From assembly GCF_000373925.1 (NCBI RefSeq), contig NZ_KB892754.1, positions 1 through 64,000 of the forward strand: 64,000 bases of DNA, given 5' to 3'. The notes beneath the pieces are model-generated. The model worked only from the letters and a program-made list of their open reading frames with translations, was not told the DNA's origin and searched no databases. Numbering within the stretch: the first letter of the stretch is position 1; each line of letters starts with the position of its first letter. The position numbers were made by a program, and so were the translations under genes. Below are positions 41,401-50,065 of the stretch, in pieces. The stretch comes from Actinopolymorpha alba DSM 45243. GTDB lineage: Bacteria; Actinomycetota; Actinomycetes; Propionibacteriales; Actinopolymorphaceae.

Positions 41401-41925
41401 GTGATGAACATTCCTGTCTTCACTGTCGACCTGCCGCAATATCACGTTGGTGCCGAACCCGACCATGTGGCAGTAGGCAAGGTCGTGGATGCCGAGATTC
41501 GGCGGCACCTCCTGGGTCGCATGGTGGTGGTGCGCGGCATTGGTGCGCAGGACCATCCGGGCAAGACCGTTGACGACCTTGTCGACATCATCAAGCGCGA
41601 CGGGACTGACCGCTACGATCCCACCCGCAAAGGTGATCGGTACGAAAATATTCAGAACAAACAGATCGAGTTGTTCGCCTTCTGGCGTAAGGTAACGCCG
41701 CTTATGCGGTTGTTCCAAGACATCAGTTGGGGCTTCTATCACAGCGCGATCGCCATTCATGGCAGGCCGACCCGGATAGATATTCTCATCATCTATGACG
41801 CCACAAAACTCAAGGTCGTAGTGCATCAATACGAAGGCAGGGCAGACAAGAAGCGGGACGGGTTCGTGTTCAGAGAACCCACCCGCAAGTCGGAGGCGCT
41901 GCTGGGAATAGTGCGGATTCGGTAG
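41401..41925 (+). CDS. hypothetical protein, possibly horizontally acquired
   Basis: 174 residues from GTG 41401 (ATG 41404 also possible), with an AAGG seven bases upstream. It is soluble and mixed alpha/beta in composition, with the stretches HLLGRMVVVRGIGAQDHPG and WGFYHSAIAIHGRPTRID. No family is recognised. Its codons are visibly less GC-rich than those of neighbours (for example the run around 41641-41670 and 41791-41830), which suggests recent acquisition. It is a lone gene. Confidence 0.6.
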   Translation: MMNIPVFTVDLPQYHVGAEPDHVAVGKVVDAEIRRHLLGRMVVVRGIGAQDHPGKTVDDLVDIIKRDGTDRYDPTRKGDRYENIQNKQIELFAFWRKVTPLMRLFQDISWGFYHSAIAIHGRPTRIDILIIYDATKLKVVVHQYEGRADKKRDGFVFREPTRKSEALLGIVRIR

Positions 41926-42124
41926 CGGTTTTCCCGCTGACGCCGGCCCTCGCCTTCTGGGCGCACACGAATCCCGGGAGAGGGCGGGAGGTGCGCGTAC
42001 CTCCTACACCTGCTGGCGAGCCCGGCGCACCATGCCGTCCGAACTCATCCTCGACTCCGCCGCGACTCAGAACTCCACCGCTCGGGAGCGAGGAAACCAG
42101 CGGCTCCGGTCTACCCCAGAGCTG

Positions 42125-42634
42125 TCAGTGCTCTTGCTCGTACTTCTTCAGGAGCGACTTCACCAACGAAACGTCTGTGATGTGGACGGCCGTCGCAGTG
42201 TGGCCGCTCACCGTCGCCACCACGCTCAGCTTGGCACCCTTCTTGACCGAGCTGATGCCTGTCGGCCCGGCGTTGACCAGGGTGCTGTTGTTGATCACGT
42301 AGGCCTTGCTGAAGCCGTCCTGGCTTTTCAGCGTGACCTGGCTGGGGCTCACTGCCTGAGCGGTTCCGCGCTGGAAGAGCACGGACAGGTAGCCGCCGCC
42401 GGGTTTCGGTACGACGAACTCACCGTGCAGTACCCGGCCAGCCATGCCGTGCATTTCCTCGCCGCCATGCCCAAACTGATGCATACGGGTTGATTGTGCT
42501 ATCTGAGGGACTTGTTGCGCGGTCCCGGCAGTCCCAGAGGGATTGGTGGCGGCCGTCACGCCGCCGACCGTCAGTGCCATGATCGTCGTGGCAGATGCGG
42601 CCATTCCCAATACGCGTGCTCGCTTGCTCCACAT
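42125..42634 (-). CDS. secreted protein with DUF5666-like beta domain
   Basis: 169 residues. A signal peptide (about 1-30) is followed by a His/Met-rich stretch (HQFGHGGEEMHGMAGRV). A small beta-rich domain follows, alternating hydrophobic residues around VSPSQVTLKSQDGFSKAYVI and KKGAKLSVVATVSGHTATAVHI. This resembles the OB-like DUF5666 domain. The His/Met segment might bind a metal. ATG 42634 is preceded by two tandem AGGAAGGAGC copies, so translation should be strong. It is convergent with the orphan gene at 41401. Confidence 0.68.
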   Translation of the reverse strand: MWSKRARVLGMAASATTIMALTVGGVTAATNPSGTAGTAQQVPQIAQSTRMHQFGHGGEEMHGMAGRVLHGEFVVPKPGGGYLSVLFQRGTAQAVSPSQVTLKSQDGFSKAYVINNSTLVNAGPTGISSVKKGAKLSVVATVSGHTATAVHITDVSLVKSLLKKYEQEH

Positions 42635-42954
42635 GGCCTGCTCCTTCCTGCTCCTTCCTGCCACTGGAGTCTCCGACCCACTCTTCACCACGCCGAGGTG
42701 ATCTCAGACTTCGACGCCCTCTTTTCCAGCCAGCCCAAGGCGAGCTACGCCTGGTACGGCCGGCGAACGACGCGGATCTGCCGCCACGCCGCACGCCTGT
42801 GTGGTTCCGCCCCCACACGGGCTTCGCCCGCCTGGGCCCACCCTCACCTCTTGCGATGGGCGTAGCGCCGTACCAGTGTGGAAGTAGCAGGTACTGCCGT
42901 TTGACTCTCGGGGGCAAACCGGACGCCGATGAGGCGCACGGGGAGGAGGCAGAG
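42635..42954. other. divergent intergenic region
   Basis: About 320 bases between the leftward secreted protein gene and the rightward ACT gene. It holds the duplicated ribosome site of the former (minus strand, 42640-42660) and a small CGGGC-TTC-GCCCG hairpin near 42822. I see no gene here. Confidence 0.5.
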
Positions 42955-43335
42955 ATGAAGTCCTTCGTAGTCACCTGCGCGAACCGGCCAGGAGAGATCG
43001 CCAAGGTCGTGGAAGCGGTCGCGGCCAGGGGAATCAACATGAAGACCGCGTCCAGCGTGTCGTTCGGCGACCGCGGGGCAGTCGGCGTCCTGACGGAGGA
43101 CGAGGCGGGCACCCGGATGGCGCTTGAGGCGACCGGCATGGAGTTCCGCGAGTGCGAGACGGTCAACGTTCCGCTCGAGGACAGGCCGGGCACCCTCGCA
43201 GATGCCTGCCGGCGGCTCGCCGATGCTGATATCAACGTCGATTTTCTGGCCCCGACCACTCTGGGCGGAACCACCGCCTCGGTCGCGTTCGGCGTGGAGG
43301 ACGCTGAGGCCGCACACAAGGCGCTGAGCGCGTAG
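42955..43335 (+). CDS. tandem ACT-domain protein
   Basis: 126 residues consisting of two ACT domains (about 1-60 and 66-126), the second with the classic EDRPGTLADACRRLADADINVDFL pattern. There is no catalytic domain. Stand-alone ACT proteins bind amino acids or related small ligands and act on other enzymes or serve as regulatory dimers. ATG 42955 follows GGGGAGGAGG. The long open frame upstream is not protein-like. Two large hairpins follow the gene. Confidence 0.85.
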   Translation: MKSFVVTCANRPGEIAKVVEAVAARGINMKTASSVSFGDRGAVGVLTEDEAGTRMALEATGMEFRECETVNVPLEDRPGTLADACRRLADADINVDFLAPTTLGGTTASVAFGVEDAEAAHKALSA

Positions 43336-43424
43336 GTCAGCGACCCTCGCTCGGCTGCGTATGGGACAACCCGGCTCCGCCGGAGGTCTGGGTTGTACGT
43401 GACGTCGCACTCACCGCTTGCAGA

Positions 43425-43469
43425 CAGTGGAGACCTTTCCGTGTTGGGGCCACGGAAAAGTCTCCACTG
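43425..43469. terminator. 19-bp hairpin after the ACT gene
   Basis: CAGTGGAGACCTTTCCGTG (43425-43443) pairs with CACGGAAAAGTCTCCACTG (43451-43469) with a single mismatch and a 7-base loop. Confidence 0.6.
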
Positions 43470-43487
43470 CTTCGCCTGGAGCCGACC

Positions 43488-43529
43488 TGGCGGAGGTGTC
43501 TCGGCTTCTTTGCCGAGACACCTCCGCCA
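43488..43529. terminator. 18-bp perfect hairpin
   Basis: TGGCGGAGGTGTCTCGGC (43488-43505) pairs perfectly with GCCGAGACACCTCCGCCA (43512-43529), with the loop TTCTTT. It directly follows the first hairpin, giving a double terminator before the catabolic island. Confidence 0.62.
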
Positions 43530-43599
43530 AGATCGCGGATGAAGTACGGCCCGGGGCTGACCGGAAGCGGACCGCGAGAGCGTTCTGGCAATCCACCTC

Positions 43600-43637
43600 T
43601 TGACCCCCGCCGAGCAGTGATGTTCGATCCGGAACAT
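43600..43637 (+). promoter_or_regulatory. leaderless promoter and operator at the island's rightward arm
   Basis: TTGACC (43600-43605), a 17-bp spacer and TTCGAT (43623-43628) would start transcription at or next to ATG 43636, giving a leaderless mRNA; no ribosome site is seen. ATGTTC (43620-43625) and GAACAT (43632-43637) form an inverted repeat with 6-bp spacer over the -10 and the start codon. Confidence 0.45.
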
Positions 43638-46600
43638 GGATGACAAGTCGACATTATGGATAGGCAATCAGACGTCGCTACGCCGGCGCACCGCGATCGG
43701 CCTGCTCCTGTCGGCGGCGATCCTTCCTCCGATCCAGGGTGCGTTGGCGTCGCCCGCGCGGGCCGAAGGGCCGCGACCAGCGAGCGGGTCCACTGAGGTC
43801 AACCCCCCGCTCGCTGATGCCTTGCGGCGCATCGCGAAGCCGAATCTCCGGATCGAGCAGGTGGCGCGTCTCACCGGCAGGCGGCACCGGGTGACGTTCT
43901 ACGAGGCCACTTGGGACGGTGGCCGCACCTACGTCAGGGATCTCGAGGTGAAGACGTCAAGCGGCAGCTGGGTCGCGGTCACCGATCCCGAGCACCGTTT
44001 CGACGAGCAGTGGGTCGTCCTTACCGGCGACTTCCGGGGTGGTTTGTTCTATTACTACGGAACAATGACGCAACACTGGGTGGCGTTCGACTCGTTGTCG
44101 CAGGTAGGCGAGCGGACGGTCGAGCTTCGCGCTGGCGACGAGGCGTTCGATCTGGTCGTCCGCTGGACGCTTGACGGCGACAACCCCGAACTGCAATGGA
44201 CGCTGGCCGCGAAGGAGTCGTCGAACTACCTCGTCGGCTATCAGGCGTTCGACGCCGTCCGCGACGCGGACGTTGACGAGGTCCTATGCGGCGCTCTGCA
44301 GCACGCGAAGGTGATTGGCTCGCCCGCGGCATTGTCGGCGTGGGAGCTGTTCGCGCCGATGGCGCTGACCGAGCGGAAGCTGTCGAGCACGCGAGTGACG
44401 ACTGGTGTGTACGTGCCCTCCGAGGTCATCGCTTTCGAACACGAACGCGCGCTCGGCTCCGACCAGCAGCCGTTTGGTATGAGCCTGCGCAACGACAGTG
44501 CGGACGTGACACCCACGGTGTACGCACCGCAGTACGGTCCGCGTGCGGCGATGCGAGCTGGTCAGAAACGTGGCTACGCATTCGGACTGTGCGCGCTGCC
44601 CGGCAGTCTCTACGAGGCCTACACCGACCTGTGCCGTAAGGAGTACGGCTACCAGGCCTACCGCGAGAACGTCTACGACACGTCCCTCACCGACACCATC
44701 CACAACATCGTCGACCTGCTGTCGATCGAGCCGGAAAGCGACGACTCCACGACTTTCGTACCCTCCTTCTCGGGCTGGTGGAACCGCGCCAAGGGCTTCA
44801 TCGACGTCGAGAACGACCAGTGCGTGCGTACGCCGATCTCCGGTGTCCTGCTCTCGGCGTACAACCTGACCTCGCCGCCAGCCCTCGAACACGATCTCTA
44901 CCAGGCGCGGGCGCGACATCTCATCGAATACCAGCTGTCCCGCAAGGGCATCGGCTACACGCCGATCAAGGGGAAGGCCGTCTACGGTGACACGACGCAG
45001 TATCGCGTCGGCAAGGTGCCGGGTGACGCGGCGACCCTCGGTCCGCTCTATCTCCAGACCAGAGGCCAGAACGCCGGAATTCACAAGCTGGCGATGGACG
45101 TCCTGCTCGCGGACAAGCAGGGCGATCACCGGACGCCGGTCAGCGTGCCGCTCGCGGGATATCTGCTGACCCGCGACCCGGCCTATCTCGCCGAGGCGAC
45201 GACGACGGCTCTGCGATACATCCACGACCTCATCGACACGCCGTACACGACGAACGTCGCCGAGAGCAGTTTCGGGTACGCCTACGCGAAGGGCTGGACC
45301 GAACTCCTGGTGTTGTACGAACTCACCGGCGACCGGCGGTTCCTGGAGGGAGCGCACAAGGAAGCCAAGCGGTTCGTCACGCAGACGGAGGTCCGCCCGG
45401 TACCGAAGGGCAACGTGACGGCGCCAATTCCGCCGGTGGGCTTCCAGCAGTTCGACTGGCCGACGGGTGCGGGTGCGGGTGCGCTGCCGGACTATCCTCG
45501 CGAGGAGGTGACTCCGCAGACCGCTCCGGCGTGGTACGTCTCGACCAGCGGTCTGACCTTCGAACAGCTGACGACGTTCAAGATCGGCACCAGCGCGACG
45601 CAGAACCCCGGCGGCGGTTTCGTCTTCAACCCATGCTGGGTGCCGTTCCTGCTCCGGCTCGCGCACTACACCGGCGACCAGTTGATCGCCGACATCGCGC
45701 ACAACATGGTGGTGGGGCGATTCACCAACTATCCCGGCTACTACAGCCGGCAGTTCCACGTCGACCAGATGAAGCCCGACTTCCCGATGCAGGGACCGCC
45801 CGGCATCGCCGGAATCTACTTCCATCACGCGCCAGCGCAACTCGGACTTGCGATCGACTATCTGCTCAGCGAGCAGTTCGCGCGTTCTGGCGGGGCGATC
45901 GACTTCCCACGGCTGTTCGAATTGAACTATGTCTACTTCAAGTTCAGCGTGTATGGTCACGCGCCGGGCACCTTCTACGGAGAGAACGCCGTCTGGCCCT
46001 ACTTCCCGAAAGGTCTTGTGAAGGTCGACAATCCGGCCGTCAACTGGTGCGCCGGGGTCGGAAACTCCTCGCTGTACGTCAGTCTCACCAACGAGAGCGG
46101 CACGGCCCAGAAGGTGACGGTTGACGTCGCCTCCCCACTCACCGGCATCAAGCGGGGCAGTGGGATCAGCGTGGCGTACGTCCGCGGCGGGAAGATCGGC
46201 AAGGCGGCGAGACAAGCCGGCACCGCCACGACGGTGACTGTCCCGCCCAAGGGGATCGCGGCCTTCGTCGTCCGTGACGTCGAGATCGACGTTCCCTGGC
46301 ACGTTGGTACGCCCGGCACAGACCGGAGCCCCGCGAGTTACCACAGCGAGGACACCAACCCCAGCAGTGACTTCGGCCTGGCCAGCGGCATCCTTCTGGT
46401 GCGACCAGACCGCTCGGGTTATGACGCGTACGTCTCGATCGACACCGAGGAACCGTCGACGCTGCGATACCGCATTGGCGATGGACCGCGTCAGGAGGCG
46501 CCGCCCAAGCCTTTCCCGTACGAATGGACGATCGGCGTTGGCGGCCTGGCAGAAACGTTCAGCTACCAGATCATCTCGGGTTCCCTGACCACCGACGAGG

Positions 46601-47667
46601 TGACTCTGCGACTCCCGGCGTCGGTCACCGGGGCCGTGGACGGGGTTGGCGGCGAGCTCGTCTGTACGCCCACCACGACACCAGGTGACAAGGTGGCGTT
46701 GACGGCCCGCGTGCGCAACGGAACGGATGCCGACCTCACCGGCCTGGCGGTGACGGTCAACCCGCCGTCAGGGTGGACGGTCACGCCAGCCGGCGGAGCG
46801 AGGACCGTGCCCGCACACGGCGTCGCGGACGTAGCGTTCTCGGTGTCCGTGCCCGCCGACGCGAGCATCGGTGACCGTTCGCTCTCCGCGTCGGTGACCT
46901 GGAACGGGGGTACGGCCGATCTCGACTCGACCACGATCCTGGTCCGCCAACCGCGCAAGGTCACGAGCCTCACCGTGCCCACCACGATCGCGAAGCCGGG
47001 CGACCAGGCGGAGCTCGTCACGACGGTTCTCAACAGTGGCCCGGTCCCGGTCAGCGCGGAGCTGAAGTTGACGGCACCGGCCGGTTGGAGCGTCACCCAA
47101 ACCACCGTGACGTTGGAGATCCCGGCCCGGTCCGAGCGGGCGCACACGTTCGTCGCCACGTCGGGCTCGGTGGTGCCGGGCAACCAGTATCGGTTCCAGG
47201 TGTCCGCGACCGGCGCAAACTCCAAGGCGGTCCTCATCAAGGTGGCAGACGCGGGGGTCATCGTCTCCAACGTCGACTTCTGGCCCAGCTATGTCGAGAC
47301 GGGGGAGTGGCTCGGTAGCAGCCTTGCCGGCTGGAACGGCATCCAGTCGCGATACAGCGCGCCCGAGGTGCTCGGTGGCACGGCGACCTGGAAGCCCGAC
47401 CTGCCGCAGACCGGCGAGTATGACGTCGCGGTGTGGTACCCGACGAACTTCGCCACCACCACCAAAGCGGCTTACGTCATCACCCATGCCGGGGGCGTCG
47501 ACGAGGTGATCGTCAACCAGCAGGAGAACGCCAACCGCTGGTTCCCGCTCGGCCGCTACCGGTTCGAGGCGGGGCAGGAGGGCAGCGTCCGGATCGAAGT
47601 ACGCGACACCGCCTTCCACCGCGTCAGTGCCGCGCAGTTCATCTACGTGAAAGGAAGCACATCGTGA
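43636..47667 (+). CDS. large Tat-exported putative glycan-active protein with NEW3 and C-terminal golvesin-like domains
   Basis: 1343 residues. The twin-arginine signal SLRRRTAIGLLLSA (about 14-27) is followed by a cleavable hydrophobic region ending near ASPARA. Residues about 50-950 form a large domain with helix pairs such as YAKGWTELLVLYELTGDRRFLEGA, reminiscent of the (alpha/alpha)6 barrels of glycoside hydrolases or lyases; I cannot assign a family, and DUF5695-type proteins are one possibility. Two NEW3-like beta-sandwiches follow (about 993-1100 and 1109-1205), then a golvesin/xanthan-lyase-like C-terminal domain (about 1212-1343). The stop overlaps the GTG of a sugar-binding protein. 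It probably cuts an extracellular polysaccharide to feed that importer. Confidence 0.75.
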   Translation: MDDKSTLWIGNQTSLRRRTAIGLLLSAAILPPIQGALASPARAEGPRPASGSTEVNPPLADALRRIAKPNLRIEQVARLTGRRHRVTFYEATWDGGRTYVRDLEVKTSSGSWVAVTDPEHRFDEQWVVLTGDFRGGLFYYYGTMTQHWVAFDSLSQVGERTVELRAGDEAFDLVVRWTLDGDNPELQWTLAAKESSNYLVGYQAFDAVRDADVDEVLCGALQHAKVIGSPAALSAWELFAPMALTERKLSSTRVTTGVYVPSEVIAFEHERALGSDQQPFGMSLRNDSADVTPTVYAPQYGPRAAMRAGQKRGYAFGLCALPGSLYEAYTDLCRKEYGYQAYRENVYDTSLTDTIHNIVDLLSIEPESDDSTTFVPSFSGWWNRAKGFIDVENDQCVRTPISGVLLSAYNLTSPPALEHDLYQARARHLIEYQLSRKGIGYTPIKGKAVYGDTTQYRVGKVPGDAATLGPLYLQTRGQNAGIHKLAMDVLLADKQGDHRTPVSVPLAGYLLTRDPAYLAEATTTALRYIHDLIDTPYTTNVAESSFGYAYAKGWTELLVLYELTGDRRFLEGAHKEAKRFVTQTEVRPVPKGNVTAPIPPVGFQQFDWPTGAGAGALPDYPREEVTPQTAPAWYVSTSGLTFEQLTTFKIGTSATQNPGGGFVFNPCWVPFLLRLAHYTGDQLIADIAHNMVVGRFTNYPGYYSRQFHVDQMKPDFPMQGPPGIAGIYFHHAPAQLGLAIDYLLSEQFARSGGAIDFPRLFELNYVYFKFSVYGHAPGTFYGENAVWPYFPKGLVKVDNPAVNWCAGVGNSSLYVSLTNESGTAQKVTVDVASPLTGIKRGSGISVAYVRGGKIGKAARQAGTATTVTVPPKGIAAFVVRDVEIDVPWHVGTPGTDRSPASYHSEDTNPSSDFGLASGILLVRPDRSGYDAYVSIDTEEPSTLRYRIGDGPRQEAPPKPFPYEWTIGVGGLAETFSYQIISGSLTTDEVTLRLPASVTGAVDGVGGELVCTPTTTPGDKVALTARVRNGTDADLTGLAVTVNPPSGWTVTPAGGARTVPAHGVADVAFSVSVPADASIGDRSLSASVTWNGGTADLDSTTILVRQPRKVTSLTVPTTIAKPGDQAELVTTVLNSGPVPVSAELKLTAPAGWSVTQTTVTLEIPARSERAHTFVATSGSVVPGNQYRFQVSATGANSKAVLIKVADAGVIVSNVDFWPSYVETGEWLGSSLAGWNGIQSRYSAPEVLGGTATWKPDLPQTGEYDVAVWYPTNFATTTKAAYVITHAGGVDEVIVNQQENANRWFPLGRYRFEAGQEGSVRIEVRDTAFHRVSAAQFIYVKGSTS

Positions 47668-49145
47668 GTGATCGTCCGCTGTCGCGTCGAGCGTTGCTTC
47701 GCGGCCTGGGCGCGGGTGCCGCGCTCGGTGCCGCGGCGTCAGTCTCGTCCTGCAGTCTCGTCGGCAGCCCCCGGCCGGCCAGCAAGGAGAGCAGTGGCAA
47801 GGTTCGGTTGACAATCGCGATTGTTCCGGACCCGTCCGGTGCGTCGGAGTTCTACCGCCGCCAGTTCGACCGCTTCACCCAGAAGACCGGCATCACGGTC
47901 AACGTCGTGGAGAACCCCACCGAACAGCAGCTCAACGCGGTGGAGTTGATGTTCCAGCAGAACAACCCGCCCGACGTGTTCCGCTGTCAGGGACCCGATG
48001 CACTGGACCGGTTCTCGAGCCGCGGCTGGACCGCCGCGCTCGACGAGTACGCCACCAGCAGCGGCATCCCCGCGCGGTTTCCCGAGGACGCCCTGCTGCC
48101 ACGGACCTCGGGGCTGCACCGCAATGGCAAGCTCATGTCGCTGCCGCTGGTGTCTGGTCAGTGGTCGAGCGGCGGCTTCCTTGTCTACAACAAGGGGTTG
48201 CTCGCCAAGGGCGGGTTCACCCGCCCGCCGGAGACGTCGGAGGAGTACGAAGCGTACGCCCGGACCATCACCGCGAAGGGCGGGGGAAAGTTCTTCGGTG
48301 CGGCGCTGTCGAGCGCGCGACCGTCCGACGTCAACGCCCTGCAGGCGCAGGCCGGGCCGTACTCCATCGGTTCCGGGATCGACCTGCGGACAGGGAAGGT
48401 CGCCTTCAGCGACTCCTCGCTGGTCGACCAGGTGGAGCTGATCCGCCGGATGCAGTCGGCCAAGATCTTCCAGCCTGGTTGGGAGAGCTGGGACGGCGCC
48501 CGGGTGTTCACGGAGTTCGCCAAGGAGAGGGTCGCGTTCTACATCGGAGGCGGCTGGCACGTCAACGAGATCAAGAAGCTCAATCCCTCGCTGGACTTCG
48601 GTGTCGCCACCGTGCCGATCCCGGCGAGCGGGCGCGGCAGCTACTACGGCCAGGGCTCGGCGTTCGCGCCGCTGTGGTCGATGTCGGCCAAGACCAAGCA
48701 CCCTGACGAGGCGTGGAAGCTGATGGACTTCCTGGTGTCGGAGGAGTTCCAGAAGGCGTACTTCGACATGTTCCGCACCTTCACCGCCATGGAGGGGACC
48801 TGGCGGGAGGCTCGGGATCTGTCCGGGCCAGAGAAGGGGATCATCGCCGCGTTCGACGCCTCCATCCGACGGGCACCGTCACCCTCGACCGACGGCGGGC
48901 CGGGCGTACAGCGGCTCATGGCCGACAAGAGCGCGAAGCCGGATCTCGCACACGGGGACAGCTCGTTGCTCGCGATCACCCGCAACCGGGACTTCGCACC
49001 GATGGCGAAGGAACTCGACGTCAAGCTCGACGCGTTCCTCGAGCAGGACATCGCGAAGATCAGCGCCACCGAGCTGAAGGTGTCGCGGGCGGATCTCACC
49101 TATTCCGACTGGGATCCGCTCCAGAACTGGAAGCCGGCCGCGTGA
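47664..49145 (+). CDS. sugar ABC transporter solute-binding lipoprotein (family 1)
   Basis: 493 residues. A Tat-type lipoprotein signal has SRRALLRG and a lipobox SVSSC near residue 31. The family 1 solute-binding fold follows, with FDRFTQKTGITVNVVENP, NNPPDVFRCQG and the C-terminal DEAWKLMDFLVSEEFQKAYF. Ligands of this family are mono- and oligosaccharides. GTG 47664 overlaps the upstream stop (GTGA); the next gene overlaps likewise. It is the binding subunit for permeases 49142 and 50058. Confidence 0.88.
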   Translation: MSDRPLSRRALLRGLGAGAALGAAASVSSCSLVGSPRPASKESSGKVRLTIAIVPDPSGASEFYRRQFDRFTQKTGITVNVVENPTEQQLNAVELMFQQNNPPDVFRCQGPDALDRFSSRGWTAALDEYATSSGIPARFPEDALLPRTSGLHRNGKLMSLPLVSGQWSSGGFLVYNKGLLAKGGFTRPPETSEEYEAYARTITAKGGGKFFGAALSSARPSDVNALQAQAGPYSIGSGIDLRTGKVAFSDSSLVDQVELIRRMQSAKIFQPGWESWDGARVFTEFAKERVAFYIGGGWHVNEIKKLNPSLDFGVATVPIPASGRGSYYGQGSAFAPLWSMSAKTKHPDEAWKLMDFLVSEEFQKAYFDMFRTFTAMEGTWREARDLSGPEKGIIAAFDASIRRAPSPSTDGGPGVQRLMADKSAKPDLAHGDSSLLAITRNRDFAPMAKELDVKLDAFLEQDIAKISATELKVSRADLTYSDWDPLQNWKPAA

Positions 49146-50065
49146 CTGCCCGACACACGTTGGCGGCGCGGATCGCGAAACACCGGTGGCACTACCTGTT
49201 CCTCACCCCGATGGTGGTGCTGTTCGTAGGATTCACGGCCTGGCCGATGCTGGCGAGCTGGTGGTACGCCTTCTTCGACTGGGACGGTCTCGGCCCACCG
49301 ACCTCCTGGGTGGGCCTGGCCAACTTCTCCGAGGTGTTGGGCAGCCCGGCGTTCTGGAACGCGTTCAAGAACTCCTTTCTGTTCTCCCTGGTGGCGGTCG
49401 GTGTCCAGATGCCGTTGACGCTGCTGTTCGCGATCCTGCTGAACAACCCCCGCCTGCGGGGGCGCAATCTCTACCGGCTGTTCCTGTTCCTGCCCGTCGT
49501 GACGACCACCGCGGTCGTCGGCATCGTCTTCGCGGTGATGCTCGACCCCGCGGGGGGCTTCGTCAACGAGATCCTGACAGGGGTTGGGCTGTTGCCCGAG
49601 CCGGTCAACTTCCTCGGCTCTGACCGGACGGCATTGGCCACCGTGCTCGTCATCGACCTGTGGAAGGGGTTCGGGATCACCTTGATCTACTGGTTGGCGG
49701 CCCTGCAGACGATTCCACCCGACGTCTACGAAGCGGCGAAGGTGGACGGTGCGACGGCACGTCAGGTGCTCAGGCACATCACCGTGCCGATGCTGGTGCC
49801 GATCGCGACGGTCATCCTGCTGCTGACCTTCCAGTCGAGCATGAACCCGTTCGACCTCATCCAGGCGACCACCAAGGGTGGACCCAACTACGCGACGGAC
49901 GTGGTGGCGACCTACATCTACCGGTACGCGTTCGACCCCCAGATGGCGGCGCCGCGGTACGGCTTCGCGTGTGCGGCGGGTGTGGTTTTCGGGATGTGCA
50001 CGCTGTTGTTGACCCTGCTCCAGGCACCGCTGCTGCGACGCCGTTACCTCAAGGCGAGTGGGTGA
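49142..50065 (+). CDS. sugar ABC transporter permease, MalF/UgpA type
   Basis: 307 residues with six membrane helices. It has the EAA loop EAAKVDGATARQVLRHITVP near 222-241 and the family motif PMLASWWYAFFDWDG after the first helix. GTG 49142 overlaps the binding-protein stop as GTGA. It forms a heterodimer with the permease at 50058. No ATPase is encoded here. Confidence 0.9.
   Translation: MTARHTLAARIAKHRWHYLFLTPMVVLFVGFTAWPMLASWWYAFFDWDGLGPPTSWVGLANFSEVLGSPAFWNAFKNSFLFSLVAVGVQMPLTLLFAILLNNPRLRGRNLYRLFLFLPVVTTTAVVGIVFAVMLDPAGGFVNEILTGVGLLPEPVNFLGSDRTALATVLVIDLWKGFGITLIYWLAALQTIPPDVYEAAKVDGATARQVLRHITVPMLVPIATVILLLTFQSSMNPFDLIQATTKGGPNYATDVVATYIYRYAFDPQMAAPRYGFACAAGVVFGMCTLLLTLLQAPLLRRRYLKASG

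Larger units (their letters stand above)
43336..43635 (+). other. intergenic region with two tandem hairpins and a promoter
   Basis: About 300 bases that hold the hairpins at 43425-43469 and 43488-43529, followed by a promoter and palindrome touching the next start codon (43600-43637). No gene is supported. Confidence 0.6.

Noticed and set aside
42595-42954. Upstream extension of the ACT protein
   Set aside because: The upstream frame is not protein-like and the strong GGGGAGGAGG directly before ATG 42955 fixes the start.
44284-46344. A 686-codon open frame on the minus strand, antisense to the large exported protein gene
   Set aside because: Composition is Arg/Val/Glu-rich with no domain, which is the usual mirror of a GC-rich coding strand. 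The plus-strand gene has a signal peptide, domains and operon overlaps.
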